A stretch of DNA of 64,000 nucleotides from Sporosarcina sp. FSL K6-1508 (lineage in GTDB: Bacteria > Bacillota > Bacilli > Bacillales_A > Planococcaceae): contig NZ_JBBOXF010000001.1 in the NCBI RefSeq assembly GCF_038007465.1, positions 2,615,001 through 2,679,000 of the forward strand, read 5' to 3'. Positions 16,838 through 24,619 of the stretch are shown here, one piece after another. A model generated the notes under the pieces. The model saw nothing but the letters and a program-made list of their open reading frames with translations, did no database searches and was not told where the DNA came from. How positions within the stretch are numbered: position 1 is the first letter of the stretch; the number at the start of each line of letters is the position of its first letter. The position numbers and the translations under genes were made by a program.

Positions 16838-18004
16838 GTGGGAGAAACACTACTGATTTCGAATGTTACGATTGCTGACTCGGAAAATGCCAGTATTTTT
16901 GGTGACATTTATATAGAAGACGGCAAAATCAAAGAAGTGTCTGCTTCTATTAAAAGAGAGGCAGACAATCAACTTGATGCGACCGGTAAGGATTGGATTA
17001 TTGTCCCTGGGTTTATTGACATTCATATTCATGGTTCGTCAGGTTTTGATGCAATGGATGCAACGCCGCAAGCTCTAGATGGTTTGGCCAGTGCGCTTCC
17101 GAGGGAAGGGACTACAAGTTTTTTAGCAACGACAATGACGCAATCAGATGAAGCGATTTCTGCAACGTTACACAATGCAAGCCTTTTTAATGCAGGTAAG
17201 AAACAGGCTGAAATGCTTGGTGTTCATCTGGAAGGGCCTTTCATTTCACCAAAGAGGGCCGGCGCACAACCGATTGAGCATATTCAATTACCCTCTACTT
17301 CGCTCTTTAAGAAATGGCAGGAATTGAGTGGTAATCGCATTAAAATCGTAACTGTTGCGCCAGAAATGGATAATGCTCTTGCATTTATTGAAGAGGTGTC
17401 CGAAGACGGTGTAATTGCATCCCTCGGTCATACGGATGCAACATCAGAAGTTGTTCGCAAGGCTGTTAAAGCGGGAGCTAGTCATGTGACTCATCTATAC
17501 AATCAAATGAGCCCATTTCATCATCGGGAACCTGGAGCAATCGGGGCTGCTTTTTCGGAAGATTTTTTGACAGTTGAATTGATTGTCGATTTGATTCATA
17601 GCCACCCTAAATCGATTGAATTAGCATTTCGCCAAAAGAATGCTAGCCGAATTATATTAATTACGGATGCGATACGTGCGAAAGGACTTGCGCCCGGCTC
17701 TTATGATTTAGGTGGCCAAGATGTAGAGGTGTCACATATAGATGCACGACTTCACGACGGAACGCTTGCGGGAAGCATATTAACGATGGAAACTGCAGTG
17801 AAAAATATGAAGGCTGTTACGAATTGTACACTATCTGAACTTGTAGCGATGACCTCTGCAAATGCTGCGGCACAGCTTGAACTTTCCAATAAAGGAAAGA
17901 TTGAGCTTGGGAGAGATGCAGATATTACAATCATTGATAAAGATTGGAATGTACAAATGACAATTTGTAGAGGCACTATTGTTTATAAAAAGGAGGACAT
18001 CTGA
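16838..18004 (+). CDS. nagA: N-acetylglucosamine-6-phosphate deacetylase NagA
   Basis: Hydrolyses GlcNAc-6-P to glucosamine-6-P and acetate. The 388-residue amidohydrolase shows GFIDIHIHGSSGFD (first metal HxH), GVHLEGPFISPKRAGAQ (metal Glu), SLGHTDAT, HLYNQMSPFHHREPG and LITDAIRAKG (catalytic Asp). The start is GTG 16838, 8 bases after aaggagg. The 3' end overlaps the nagB start by one base. It receives GlcNAc-6-P made by MurQ from the upstream operon as well as any imported GlcNAc. Confidence 0.96.
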   Translation: MGETLLISNVTIADSENASIFGDIYIEDGKIKEVSASIKREADNQLDATGKDWIIVPGFIDIHIHGSSGFDAMDATPQALDGLASALPREGTTSFLATTMTQSDEAISATLHNASLFNAGKKQAEMLGVHLEGPFISPKRAGAQPIEHIQLPSTSLFKKWQELSGNRIKIVTVAPEMDNALAFIEEVSEDGVIASLGHTDATSEVVRKAVKAGASHVTHLYNQMSPFHHREPGAIGAAFSEDFLTVELIVDLIHSHPKSIELAFRQKNASRIILITDAIRAKGLAPGSYDLGGQDVEVSHIDARLHDGTLAGSILTMETAVKNMKAVTNCTLSELVAMTSANAAAQLELSNKGKIELGRDADITIIDKDWNVQMTICRGTIVYKKEDI

Positions 18005-18744
18005 TGAAGGGACTTTTACTCGATAATTATGCAGCGGTAAGCGAATATGCGGCGACGCTTGTGGAGGAACAGGTCCGGGGAAATGCACAGTCGGTACTTG
18101 GTCTTGCGACTGGGGCAACACCGTTGGGGCTTTACGAAAATATTTGTAATAGTTTTGAAGAGCGAGGCGTTTCCTATAAAGATGTCCGGACTATTAATTT
18201 AGACGAATATCTTGGTCTCGAACGAACACATCCGGAAAGTTATTATACATTCATGAATGAGAAACTTTTCAAACATATTGATCTTGCAATCGAAAATGCA
18301 TATATTCCAGATGGAAAACCCAGTTCTGTGGGAGAAGAATGTGTGCGTTACGATAAGATTCTCGATTGTATAGGTCCTATTAATCTGCAAATACTAGGGA
18401 TTGGTACGAATGGACATATCGGATTTAATGAACCGGGAACAAATTCAAACAGTACGACACATATTGTTGAATTAACCCCATCTACGCGCAAAAGTAATGC
18501 GCACTTCTTTCAATCGTTTGAAGAAATTCCGACTCATGCAATTACGATGGGCATTAAATCAATATTAAAAAGTGAAAAAATCATTTTATTGGCATCTGGA
18601 GAAAGTAAAGCAGAAGCTGTAAAAACATTATTGAGTAAACAGGTAACTGAACGTTTTCCTGCCTCATTTTTGTGGAATCATGATAATGTAACGCTTATTG
18701 TAGACCGGGATGCATATCAGTTGGTTGAATTGGAAAGGCAGTGA
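18004..18744 (+). CDS. nagB: Glucosamine-6-phosphate deaminase NagB
   Basis: Converts glucosamine-6-P to fructose-6-P and ammonia, the entry to glycolysis. The 246-residue protein carries ATGATPLGLY (phosphate binding), NLDEYLGL (catalytic Asp), GIGTNGHIGFNEPG with the active-site His, and TMGIKSIL. The length is that of the short Bacillus-type enzyme without the C-terminal allosteric tail of the E. coli form. Coupled to nagA and nagR by overlapping start and stop codons. Confidence 0.96.
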   Translation: MKGLLLDNYAAVSEYAATLVEEQVRGNAQSVLGLATGATPLGLYENICNSFEERGVSYKDVRTINLDEYLGLERTHPESYYTFMNEKLFKHIDLAIENAYIPDGKPSSVGEECVRYDKILDCIGPINLQILGIGTNGHIGFNEPGTNSNSTTHIVELTPSTRKSNAHFFQSFEEIPTHAITMGIKSILKSEKIILLASGESKAEAVKTLLSKQVTERFPASFLWNHDNVTLIVDRDAYQLVELERQ

Positions 18745-19472
18745 GTGCTTTGCTGGATAAACAGTCCCCAGTCCCTATATATATCCAAATTGAAGAATAC
18801 TTGAAAAACCAAATCTTGCAGGGGGATTTTGTAATTGGTGTGGCAATCCCTTCCGAACGTGAGTTGACGGAGTCGTTTGGCGTAAGTCGAATGACAGTAC
18901 GTCAATCCATTACGAATCTCGTGAATGAAGGGCTCCTCTACCGTGAAAAGGGACGCGGTACATATGTAGCGACACCCAAGATTGAACAACCTCTAAATGG
19001 GCTTACAAGTTTTACAGAAGACATGCTTTCACGTGGCATGAAACCTAGTAACAAGCTGATTAGCTTTAAAAAAATAATACCAGAAAAAGATATTGCGAGG
19101 GAATTACAGTTAGATAAAGATGAAGAAGTTTTCGTTGTAAAGCGAATTCGGTATGCAGATGACAAGCCCATGGCAATTGAAAGATCGTATCTACCTGTGA
19201 AGCTCGTTCCGGAACTTGATTTGGCTACGATAGAAGGGTCGCTTTATTCATATATCGAAAAGGACAAACGACTTGTAATTAGTCATGCTACACAATGCAT
19301 GGAGGCAGTTTTGGTAAAGAAAGAAGACGCGGAATTACTCCAAGTTTATATGCCTTCTGCGGTTCTAATGATAGAGAGAATCAGTTATTTAACAAAAGGT
19401 ATTCCATTTGAAATCGTTCGAAGCGCATATCGGGCGGATCGTTATAAATTTATTAGTGAGATTAGGAGATGA
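18741..19472 (+). CDS. nagR: GntR/HutC-family repressor NagR (YvoA)
   Basis: A 243-residue regulator with an N-terminal winged helix (residues 5-75; PSERELTESFGVSRMTVRQSI, GRGTYVA) and a UTRA/chorismate-lyase-fold effector domain (about 90-240). It overlaps nagB by 4 bases and starts with GTG. Position and family match B. subtilis NagR, which senses glucosamine-6-P or GlcNAc-6-P. A matching operator lies at 16611-16633. Confidence 0.93.
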   Translation: MSALLDKQSPVPIYIQIEEYLKNQILQGDFVIGVAIPSERELTESFGVSRMTVRQSITNLVNEGLLYREKGRGTYVATPKIEQPLNGLTSFTEDMLSRGMKPSNKLISFKKIIPEKDIARELQLDKDEEVFVVKRIRYADDKPMAIERSYLPVKLVPELDLATIEGSLYSYIEKDKRLVISHATQCMEAVLVKKEDAELLQVYMPSAVLMIERISYLTKGIPFEIVRSAYRADRYKFISEIRR

Positions 19473-19476
19473 GCGA

Positions 19477-20199
19477 ATGAATGCTTACTTCACAGCAATT
19501 GAATTATTGATGAAGAAAGTGATCCGAGAAGAACAACAATCTGTTGAAAAAGTAGCGATAGAGATTACGAGGCGTCTTTCGCTTGGTGGCATCGTTCAGT
19601 TATTCGGTTCTGGCCATTCTTATTTGATGGCAGAAGAGTCATTTTTTCGAGCTGGTGGTTTAGTTCCGGTCCAACCTATTATTGTCGAATCACTGATGCT
19701 TCATAATGGGGCTGCTCAGGCATCTTTAAATGAAAAAGATCCCGAACTTACTCAAACATTTGCGAACCAGCTTGATATCCGTCCTGAAGACACGGTCATT
19801 GTTATTTCGACTTCCGGACGAAATACGGTGCCAATTGATGTTGCATATATAGCGAAAGAATGCGGGGCTTACGTTGTTTCACTTCAGTCGCTTCAATATA
19901 ATGCTTCTGAGCACCCGTCCAAACACAAGTCAGGCAACAGGCTTGAAACTGTTGTGGAAGCCATTTTAAATACGCATGTCCCGGTTGGTGATGGGCTTCT
20001 GACATTGGATGGCCTGCCTTACGCCCCGGCATCTAGTGTCATTGGAAATACACTTATCCACGCCACGTTCAGTCGAGTGATCGAGATGATGATTGAAAAT
20101 GGAGTAAAACCTCCCATTTTTAAAAGTGGGAATTTGGATGGAAGTACAGCACATAATGAGTTAATGATTGCTGCATATGGAGAGCGCATTACGTTTTAA
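19477..20199 (+). CDS. SIS-domain phosphosugar-binding protein (UPF0309 type)
   Basis: A 240-residue protein starting at ATG 19477, 8 bases after taggag. One SIS domain is visible: LFGSGHSYLMAEESFFRAGG and VISTSGRNTVPIDVA line the phosphosugar pocket, and GNLDGSTAHNELM ends it. Members of this uncharacterised family commonly sit in amino-sugar operons. It could be an isomerase or an effector-binding protein acting on glucosamine-6-P, but no catalytic residue set is recognised. Shares the nag transcript. Confidence 0.82.
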   Translation: MNAYFTAIELLMKKVIREEQQSVEKVAIEITRRLSLGGIVQLFGSGHSYLMAEESFFRAGGLVPVQPIIVESLMLHNGAAQASLNEKDPELTQTFANQLDIRPEDTVIVISTSGRNTVPIDVAYIAKECGAYVVSLQSLQYNASEHPSKHKSGNRLETVVEAILNTHVPVGDGLLTLDGLPYAPASSVIGNTLIHATFSRVIEMMIENGVKPPIFKSGNLDGSTAHNELMIAAYGERITF

Positions 20200-20233
20200 T
20201 TATTATAGATTAATTAAAAGGGGACCGTATAGG

Positions 20234-20500
20234 ATGATTGAGAAAAACTATAAAATTACAACTAATGAGGGGCTTCATGCTCGTCCGTCATCGGTATTAG
20301 TGACAGCTGTAACGCCATTTGCGGCGGAAGTGAAACTGGAATATAAGGAAAAGACAGTGAATCTGAAATCGATTATGGGTGTCATGGCACTTGGTATTTC
20401 AATGGGGGCTGACATTAAAATTAGTGCAGATGGTGCAGATGAAGAGGCATTGATGGCTAAAGTGGATGAGGTGATTAAATCAGAAAGAATTGGTCAGTAA
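20234..20500 (+). CDS. ptsH: HPr-family phosphocarrier protein
   Basis: An 88-residue HPr with the PEP-dependent phosphorylation site His15 (GLHARP) and the HPr-kinase site Ser46 (LKSIMGVMAL). It therefore has the residues of true HPr rather than Crh, which lacks His15. The start is ATG 20234 after a ggaccgtatagg sequence. It is normally paired with ptsI; here no enzyme I gene follows, and it is the last gene of the nag operon. This could be the only HPr or a second, nag-regulated copy. Ser46 would link it to CcpA control. Confidence 0.9.
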   Translation: MIEKNYKITTNEGLHARPSSVLVTAVTPFAAEVKLEYKEKTVNLKSIMGVMALGISMGADIKISADGADEEALMAKVDEVIKSERIGQ

Positions 20501-20711
20501 AACGGATTATAAATGGCTCTCGATGAAAAACAGCAATCCAGATTACTGCATTTTAACAGAAGTTTATCATAGCAGGCGCCCTCGATTAAGCCGAGCGGCG
20601 CATTTCCCGATTGGAGGGATTTGTATATGTTTTTTGCTCAATCACCGGCAATCAATGTTAAATTAGAAATCGCTATGATATAGTGGGAAATGATGAAAGA
20701 AGGTGAGCGTA

Positions 20712-21686
20712 TTGCGAAAGAAATACGGAAGACTCAGGAAGAAAGAGAATATTATTGTTTTCCCAGGAACATTTGAAAAACTCGTTGAACAGGGCCATGT
20801 TTTTGTTGAACAAGAAGACTATGAACAGGCAGTAAAAGCATTTGACCAAGCAATTGGTTATGAACCTGACTTTCCGGAATTTCTAGGTCCATACGCCGTT
20901 GCCCTTTATGAAGTCAAAGATTTTCAACGAGCGAAGGAAATTGCTGCAAAGCTTTTGCATAGCGGAACCGCTGACTATGTCGATGCCATGGAACTGTATC
21001 TGACAATCAGCATTCAACTGCAGGAGTACGATGAAGTTGAAATGACGATCGATGCGCTGATTGATGAAGGAATTGTTCCCCCTGATATGTTGAATAAATT
21101 CAATTATCTTCGGGAATTGAATGGCCGTTTGTCAGACCGCTATGCAGACGACAAACCTGCCGCTCTATTGCAATCATTCACCATCGACGAGTTTATGGAG
21201 ATGGATGCATTGACACAGCAATATGCACTCGCTTCCCTTGAAGGAAGCAACTTATCAGACATCCTTCCTCTTCTTGAACTCATCGCTGTCCGGGACGACG
21301 TGGCTCCATTAGCTATTACATTTGCATTGACGCTGCTTCATCAGGCAGGGCATTCAGATGAAATCACTGTCCGTAAGTTCGGGTGGGAGAAAGTTGTTGT
21401 GCCAGCGAGTATGACTTTGCCAGGGCAAGATAAGTTGACAAAAGAGGTCCTTGAAGCGATTGACCGGCTGCTGTTCCAAGACCCTTCCAGGTTGGAGATG
21501 GCGCAAGGCCTCATCGAGAAATTTGCAATTACTGCATTCCCTTTCGGCTGGGGGAATCAACCAGTAGAAGAAATCGCAACAGCCTATGTAAACTACATAG
21601 AAAGTCTGTTTTCAGGGGAACCATTACCTGAGACAGCACTCAACAAACTCATTCAACAGATTGACAACGTTTCGGACCTTTCGTAA
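20712..21686 (+). CDS. ysoA: Tetratricopeptide-repeat protein YsoA
   Basis: A ~324-residue protein with TPR helices near its N-terminus (VEQEDYEQAVKAFDQAI and two further pairs). Position directly before tig is that of ysoA in B. subtilis, and length is comparable. The function is unknown; a scaffold role is typical of TPRs. I favour TTG 20712, 5 bases after aaggtgag; GTG 20703 would lie inside that site. Confidence 0.8.
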   Translation: MRKKYGRLRKKENIIVFPGTFEKLVEQGHVFVEQEDYEQAVKAFDQAIGYEPDFPEFLGPYAVALYEVKDFQRAKEIAAKLLHSGTADYVDAMELYLTISIQLQEYDEVEMTIDALIDEGIVPPDMLNKFNYLRELNGRLSDRYADDKPAALLQSFTIDEFMEMDALTQQYALASLEGSNLSDILPLLELIAVRDDVAPLAITFALTLLHQAGHSDEITVRKFGWEKVVVPASMTLPGQDKLTKEVLEAIDRLLFQDPSRLEMAQGLIEKFAITAFPFGWGNQPVEEIATAYVNYIESLFSGEPLPETALNKLIQQIDNVSDLS

Positions 21687-21699
21687 AGTGCGAAATCTG

Positions 21700-21727
21700 T
21701 TGAAAGATGAAGAGACTATGATATACT
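21700..21727 (+). promoter_or_regulatory. Probable tig promoter
   Basis: TTGAAA (21700-21705) and TATACT (21722-21727) are spaced by 16 bases, just after the ysoA stop and about 70 bases before the tig start. This is a typical SigA layout. Confidence 0.5.
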
Positions 21728-21796
21728 GAAATGGTTGTCAATGGAGTATATAAGTACGAAAAGATATTGGCCAAAACGATTCGGAGGTATTTTATT

Positions 21797-23083
21797 ATGT
21801 CAGTCAAATGGGAAAAGCAAGAAGGAAACACAGGGACTCTTACAGTAGAAGTACCCGCAGAAGTAGTAACAGCGGGTCTTGATAAAGCATTCAAGAAAGT
21901 TGTTAAAACAGTACAAGCACCAGGTTTCCGTAAAGGGAAAATGCCGCGTCCAATGTTTGAAAAAATGTATGGCGTAGAGTCGCTTTACAATGAAGCACTT
22001 GATTTCATTCTTCCAGAAGCATACTCAAACGCACTTGACGAAGCGGGCGTTGAACCAATCGACCGTCCAGAAATCGACATCGAGCAAATGGAAAAAGGAA
22101 AAGAGCTTATTTTTAAAGCGCTTATCACACTGAAGCCAGAAGTGAAGCTTGGCGATTATAAAGGTCTTGAAGTAACACGTCAGGAAACAGCAGTTACTGA
22201 TGAGGAAATCGAAGAGCAATTGAAAGAACGTCAACTAGCATTCGCAGAATTGGCTGTGAAAGAAGACGGCGCAGTTGAAAACGGCGATACAGTGAAAATC
22301 GACTTCGAAGGTTCTGTTGATGGCGAAGTTTTCGATGGCGGTAAAGCAGAGCAGTACGATCTTGAAATTGGTTCAGGTTCATTTATCCCTGGATTTGAAG
22401 AGCAATTGATCGGCATGAAACAAGACGAAGAAAAAGATGTCGAAGTGAATTTCCCTGAAGAATACCATGCAGCAGAACTTGCAGGTAAACCAGCGATTTT
22501 CAAAGTGAAAATCCATGAAATCAAAACAAAAGAAATTCCTGCACTAGATGACGAACTTGCTAAAGAAATTGATGAAGAAGTTGAAAGCCTCGACGCATTG
22601 CGTGCGAAGTTGAAAGAAACAACTTTAGAAGAGAAAAAATCCGCGTCTGAAACAGCTCTTCGCGATGACCTAGTTGAAGCGGCAGCACGTAATATGGAAG
22701 TTGATATTCCAGAAGTGATGATTGAATCTGAAGTTGAACGTATGATGGAAGAATTTGGCCAAAGACTTCAATCACAAGGAATGAACCTTGAGCTTTACTT
22801 CCAGTTCTCTGGACAAGACGAAGCAGCACTTCGTTCACAAATGAAAGACGACGCACAAAACCGTGTTCGTGTTTCACTGGTACTTGAAGCGATTGGTAAA
22901 GCTGAAAATATCGAGGTTGATGAAGCTGACATTAATGCAGAACTTGAAAAAATGTCTGCACAATTCGGCATGGATATCGAGCAGATCAAAACAACACTTG
23001 GAGGGACTACGATTCTTGAAAACGACCTTCGTTTCAATAAAACAGTCGAGTTCCTTGTTGAAAACGCAAAGATTACTGAATAA
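21797..23083 (+). CDS. tig: Trigger factor (ribosome-bound chaperone, peptidyl-prolyl isomerase)
   Basis: A 428-residue protein from ATG 21797 behind ggaggt. The N-terminal ribosome-binding domain contains the signature GFRKGKMPR (near residue 45). The FKBP-type isomerase domain (about 160-245) includes GDTVKIDFEGSVDG and GSGSFIPGFEEQLIGM. The helical C-terminal chaperone domain completes it. It binds nascent chains at the ribosome exit. An in-frame extension upstream to 21731 has no binding site and is rejected. It has its own promoter and terminator. Confidence 0.97.
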   Translation: MSVKWEKQEGNTGTLTVEVPAEVVTAGLDKAFKKVVKTVQAPGFRKGKMPRPMFEKMYGVESLYNEALDFILPEAYSNALDEAGVEPIDRPEIDIEQMEKGKELIFKALITLKPEVKLGDYKGLEVTRQETAVTDEEIEEQLKERQLAFAELAVKEDGAVENGDTVKIDFEGSVDGEVFDGGKAEQYDLEIGSGSFIPGFEEQLIGMKQDEEKDVEVNFPEEYHAAELAGKPAIFKVKIHEIKTKEIPALDDELAKEIDEEVESLDALRAKLKETTLEEKKSASETALRDDLVEAAARNMEVDIPEVMIESEVERMMEEFGQRLQSQGMNLELYFQFSGQDEAALRSQMKDDAQNRVRVSLVLEAIGKAENIEVDEADINAELEKMSAQFGMDIEQIKTTLGGTTILENDLRFNKTVEFLVENAKITE

Positions 23084-23096
23084 TATAATGCAATAA

Positions 23097-23128
23097 GGAC
23101 AAGGTACGGAAGACCGTACCTTGTTTTT
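23097..23128 (+). terminator. tig terminator
   Basis: CAAGGTACGG pairs perfectly with CCGTACCTTG around AAGA, followed by five T residues. Confidence 0.9.
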
Positions 23129-23178
23129 CATAGGAAGACATGGATTTTACTTCTTGTAAAGAGAAGAATTCTAATTAG

Positions 23179-23207
23179 TTGATAAAAATCGGGGAATCTT
23201 GTAAGAT
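23179..23207 (+). promoter_or_regulatory. Probable clpX promoter
   Basis: TTGATA (23179-23184) and TAAGAT (23202-23207) are 17 bases apart and lie 26 bases before the clpX start, close to the SigA consensus. Confidence 0.6.
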
Positions 23208-23232
23208 TGTCACTTGAATAGGGGTGAGCATA

Positions 23233-24498
23233 ATGTTCAAATTTAACGATGAAAAAGATAACTTGAACTGTTCTTTTTGCGGGAAATCCCAGGAGCAGGT
23301 TCGTAAGCTAGTCGCTGGTCAAGGCGTCTATATTTGTGATGAATGTGTTGAACTTTGTGCTGAAATCGTTGAAGAGGAAGTCGGGCTTGAAGAAGGATTC
23401 GAGTTAAAAGACGTTCCGAAGCCGAAAGAAATACAAAGTATTCTTGATGATTACCTAATTGGGCAGGACCGTGCAAAGAAATCACTTTCAGTTGCTGTCT
23501 ATAACCATTATAAACGCGTCAATTCGAACAGTAAGATAGACGATGTCGAGTTATCGAAATCTAATATCGTACTTATCGGACCGACTGGGAGCGGTAAAAC
23601 ATTGCTTGCTCAAACACTTGCAAGAATTCTTGACGTACCGTTCGCAATTGCGGATGCTACATCACTGACTGAAGCAGGATATGTCGGGGAAGACGTGGAA
23701 AACATTCTGCTTAAACTGATTCAGGCAGCAGATTATGATGTGGATCGTGCAGAAAAAGGAATCATCTATATTGATGAAATCGATAAAGTTGCACGTAAAT
23801 CCGAAAATGCGTCCATAACACGCGATGTTTCAGGAGAAGGTGTACAACAGGCACTTCTTAAAATTCTCGAAGGTACAGTTGCGAGTGTGCCGCCACAAGG
23901 TGGTCGTAAACATCCACATCAAGAATTTATCCAAATCGATACGACGAATATCCTATTTATTGTAGGAGGAGCTTTCGACGGTATCGAAGAGATCATTAAA
24001 CGTCGGATTGGGCAAAAAGTAATCGGTTTCGGTGCTGAACCAAATACGGTTGTTGAAGAGGAATCATACCTTGCTAAACTGATTCCAGAAGATCTTCAGC
24101 GTTTTGGTCTGATTCCGGAATTTGTAGGTCGTTTACCTGTTCTTGCAAGCCTTGAGCAGTTGAGTGAAGATACGCTTTATCAGATTTTGACGCTTCCGAA
24201 AAATGCAATCGTTAAACAATACCAAAAAATGTTTGAACTTGATGACGTTGCACTGCGGTTTGAAGATGATGCCTTGCTTGAAATTGCAAAAGAGGCTATC
24301 ACAAGAAAAACAGGTGCGCGCGGTCTTCGTTCAATTATCGAAAATATCATGCTCGACGTAATGTATGAACTGCCATCACTTGAAGAAGTGACAGAGTGTC
24401 TCATTACAAAAGAATCCGTCTTGGGACAATCAAATCCAATTCTTTCAACGGAAGACGGAACCCGGGTTTATCTGGATAATGAGAAAAACTCGGCGTAA
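23233..24498 (+). CDS. clpX: ClpX, ATPase subunit of the ClpXP protease
   Basis: Unfolds substrates and feeds them to ClpP. The 421-residue protein has the N-terminal four-cysteine zinc domain (CSFCGKSQ, CDECVELC; residues 11-40), Walker A GPTGSGKT (about 118), pore loop GYVGEDVE, Walker B IIYIDEIDK and the ClpP-docking IGF in KVIGFGAE. I choose ATG 23233, preceded by ggggtgag; the GTG at 23224 lies within that site. Confidence 0.97.
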   Translation: MFKFNDEKDNLNCSFCGKSQEQVRKLVAGQGVYICDECVELCAEIVEEEVGLEEGFELKDVPKPKEIQSILDDYLIGQDRAKKSLSVAVYNHYKRVNSNSKIDDVELSKSNIVLIGPTGSGKTLLAQTLARILDVPFAIADATSLTEAGYVGEDVENILLKLIQAADYDVDRAEKGIIYIDEIDKVARKSENASITRDVSGEGVQQALLKILEGTVASVPPQGGRKHPHQEFIQIDTTNILFIVGGAFDGIEEIIKRRIGQKVIGFGAEPNTVVEEESYLAKLIPEDLQRFGLIPEFVGRLPVLASLEQLSEDTLYQILTLPKNAIVKQYQKMFELDDVALRFEDDALLEIAKEAITRKTGARGLRSIIENIMLDVMYELPSLEEVTECLITKESVLGQSNPILSTEDGTRVYLDNEKNSA

Positions 24499-24513
24499 CG
24501 CCTGAAGGATGAA

Positions 24514-24565
24514 GCTGACTCCGACGACGCGCGTGCATATGCGCTCATCGGATGTCAGTTTTTTT
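24514..24565 (+). terminator. clpX terminator
   Basis: CTGACTCCGA pairs with TCGGATGTCAG with one bulge, around an inner GC-rich stem, followed by a seven-T run. Confidence 0.75.
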
Positions 24566-24619
24566 AACGTTTTAATGAATCTAAAGTTGGATATACATAA
24601 TTAATGGGGGGGCATCCGC

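Noticed and set aside
20569..20635. Possible degenerate repeat copy after the HPr gene
   Set aside because: Only agcaggcgcc and ccgagcggc-type fragments match; too little to support a call.
22231..22524. Antisense open frames within tig, Ser-rich
   Set aside because: They are mirrors of a conserved gene's codon pattern, without start signals.
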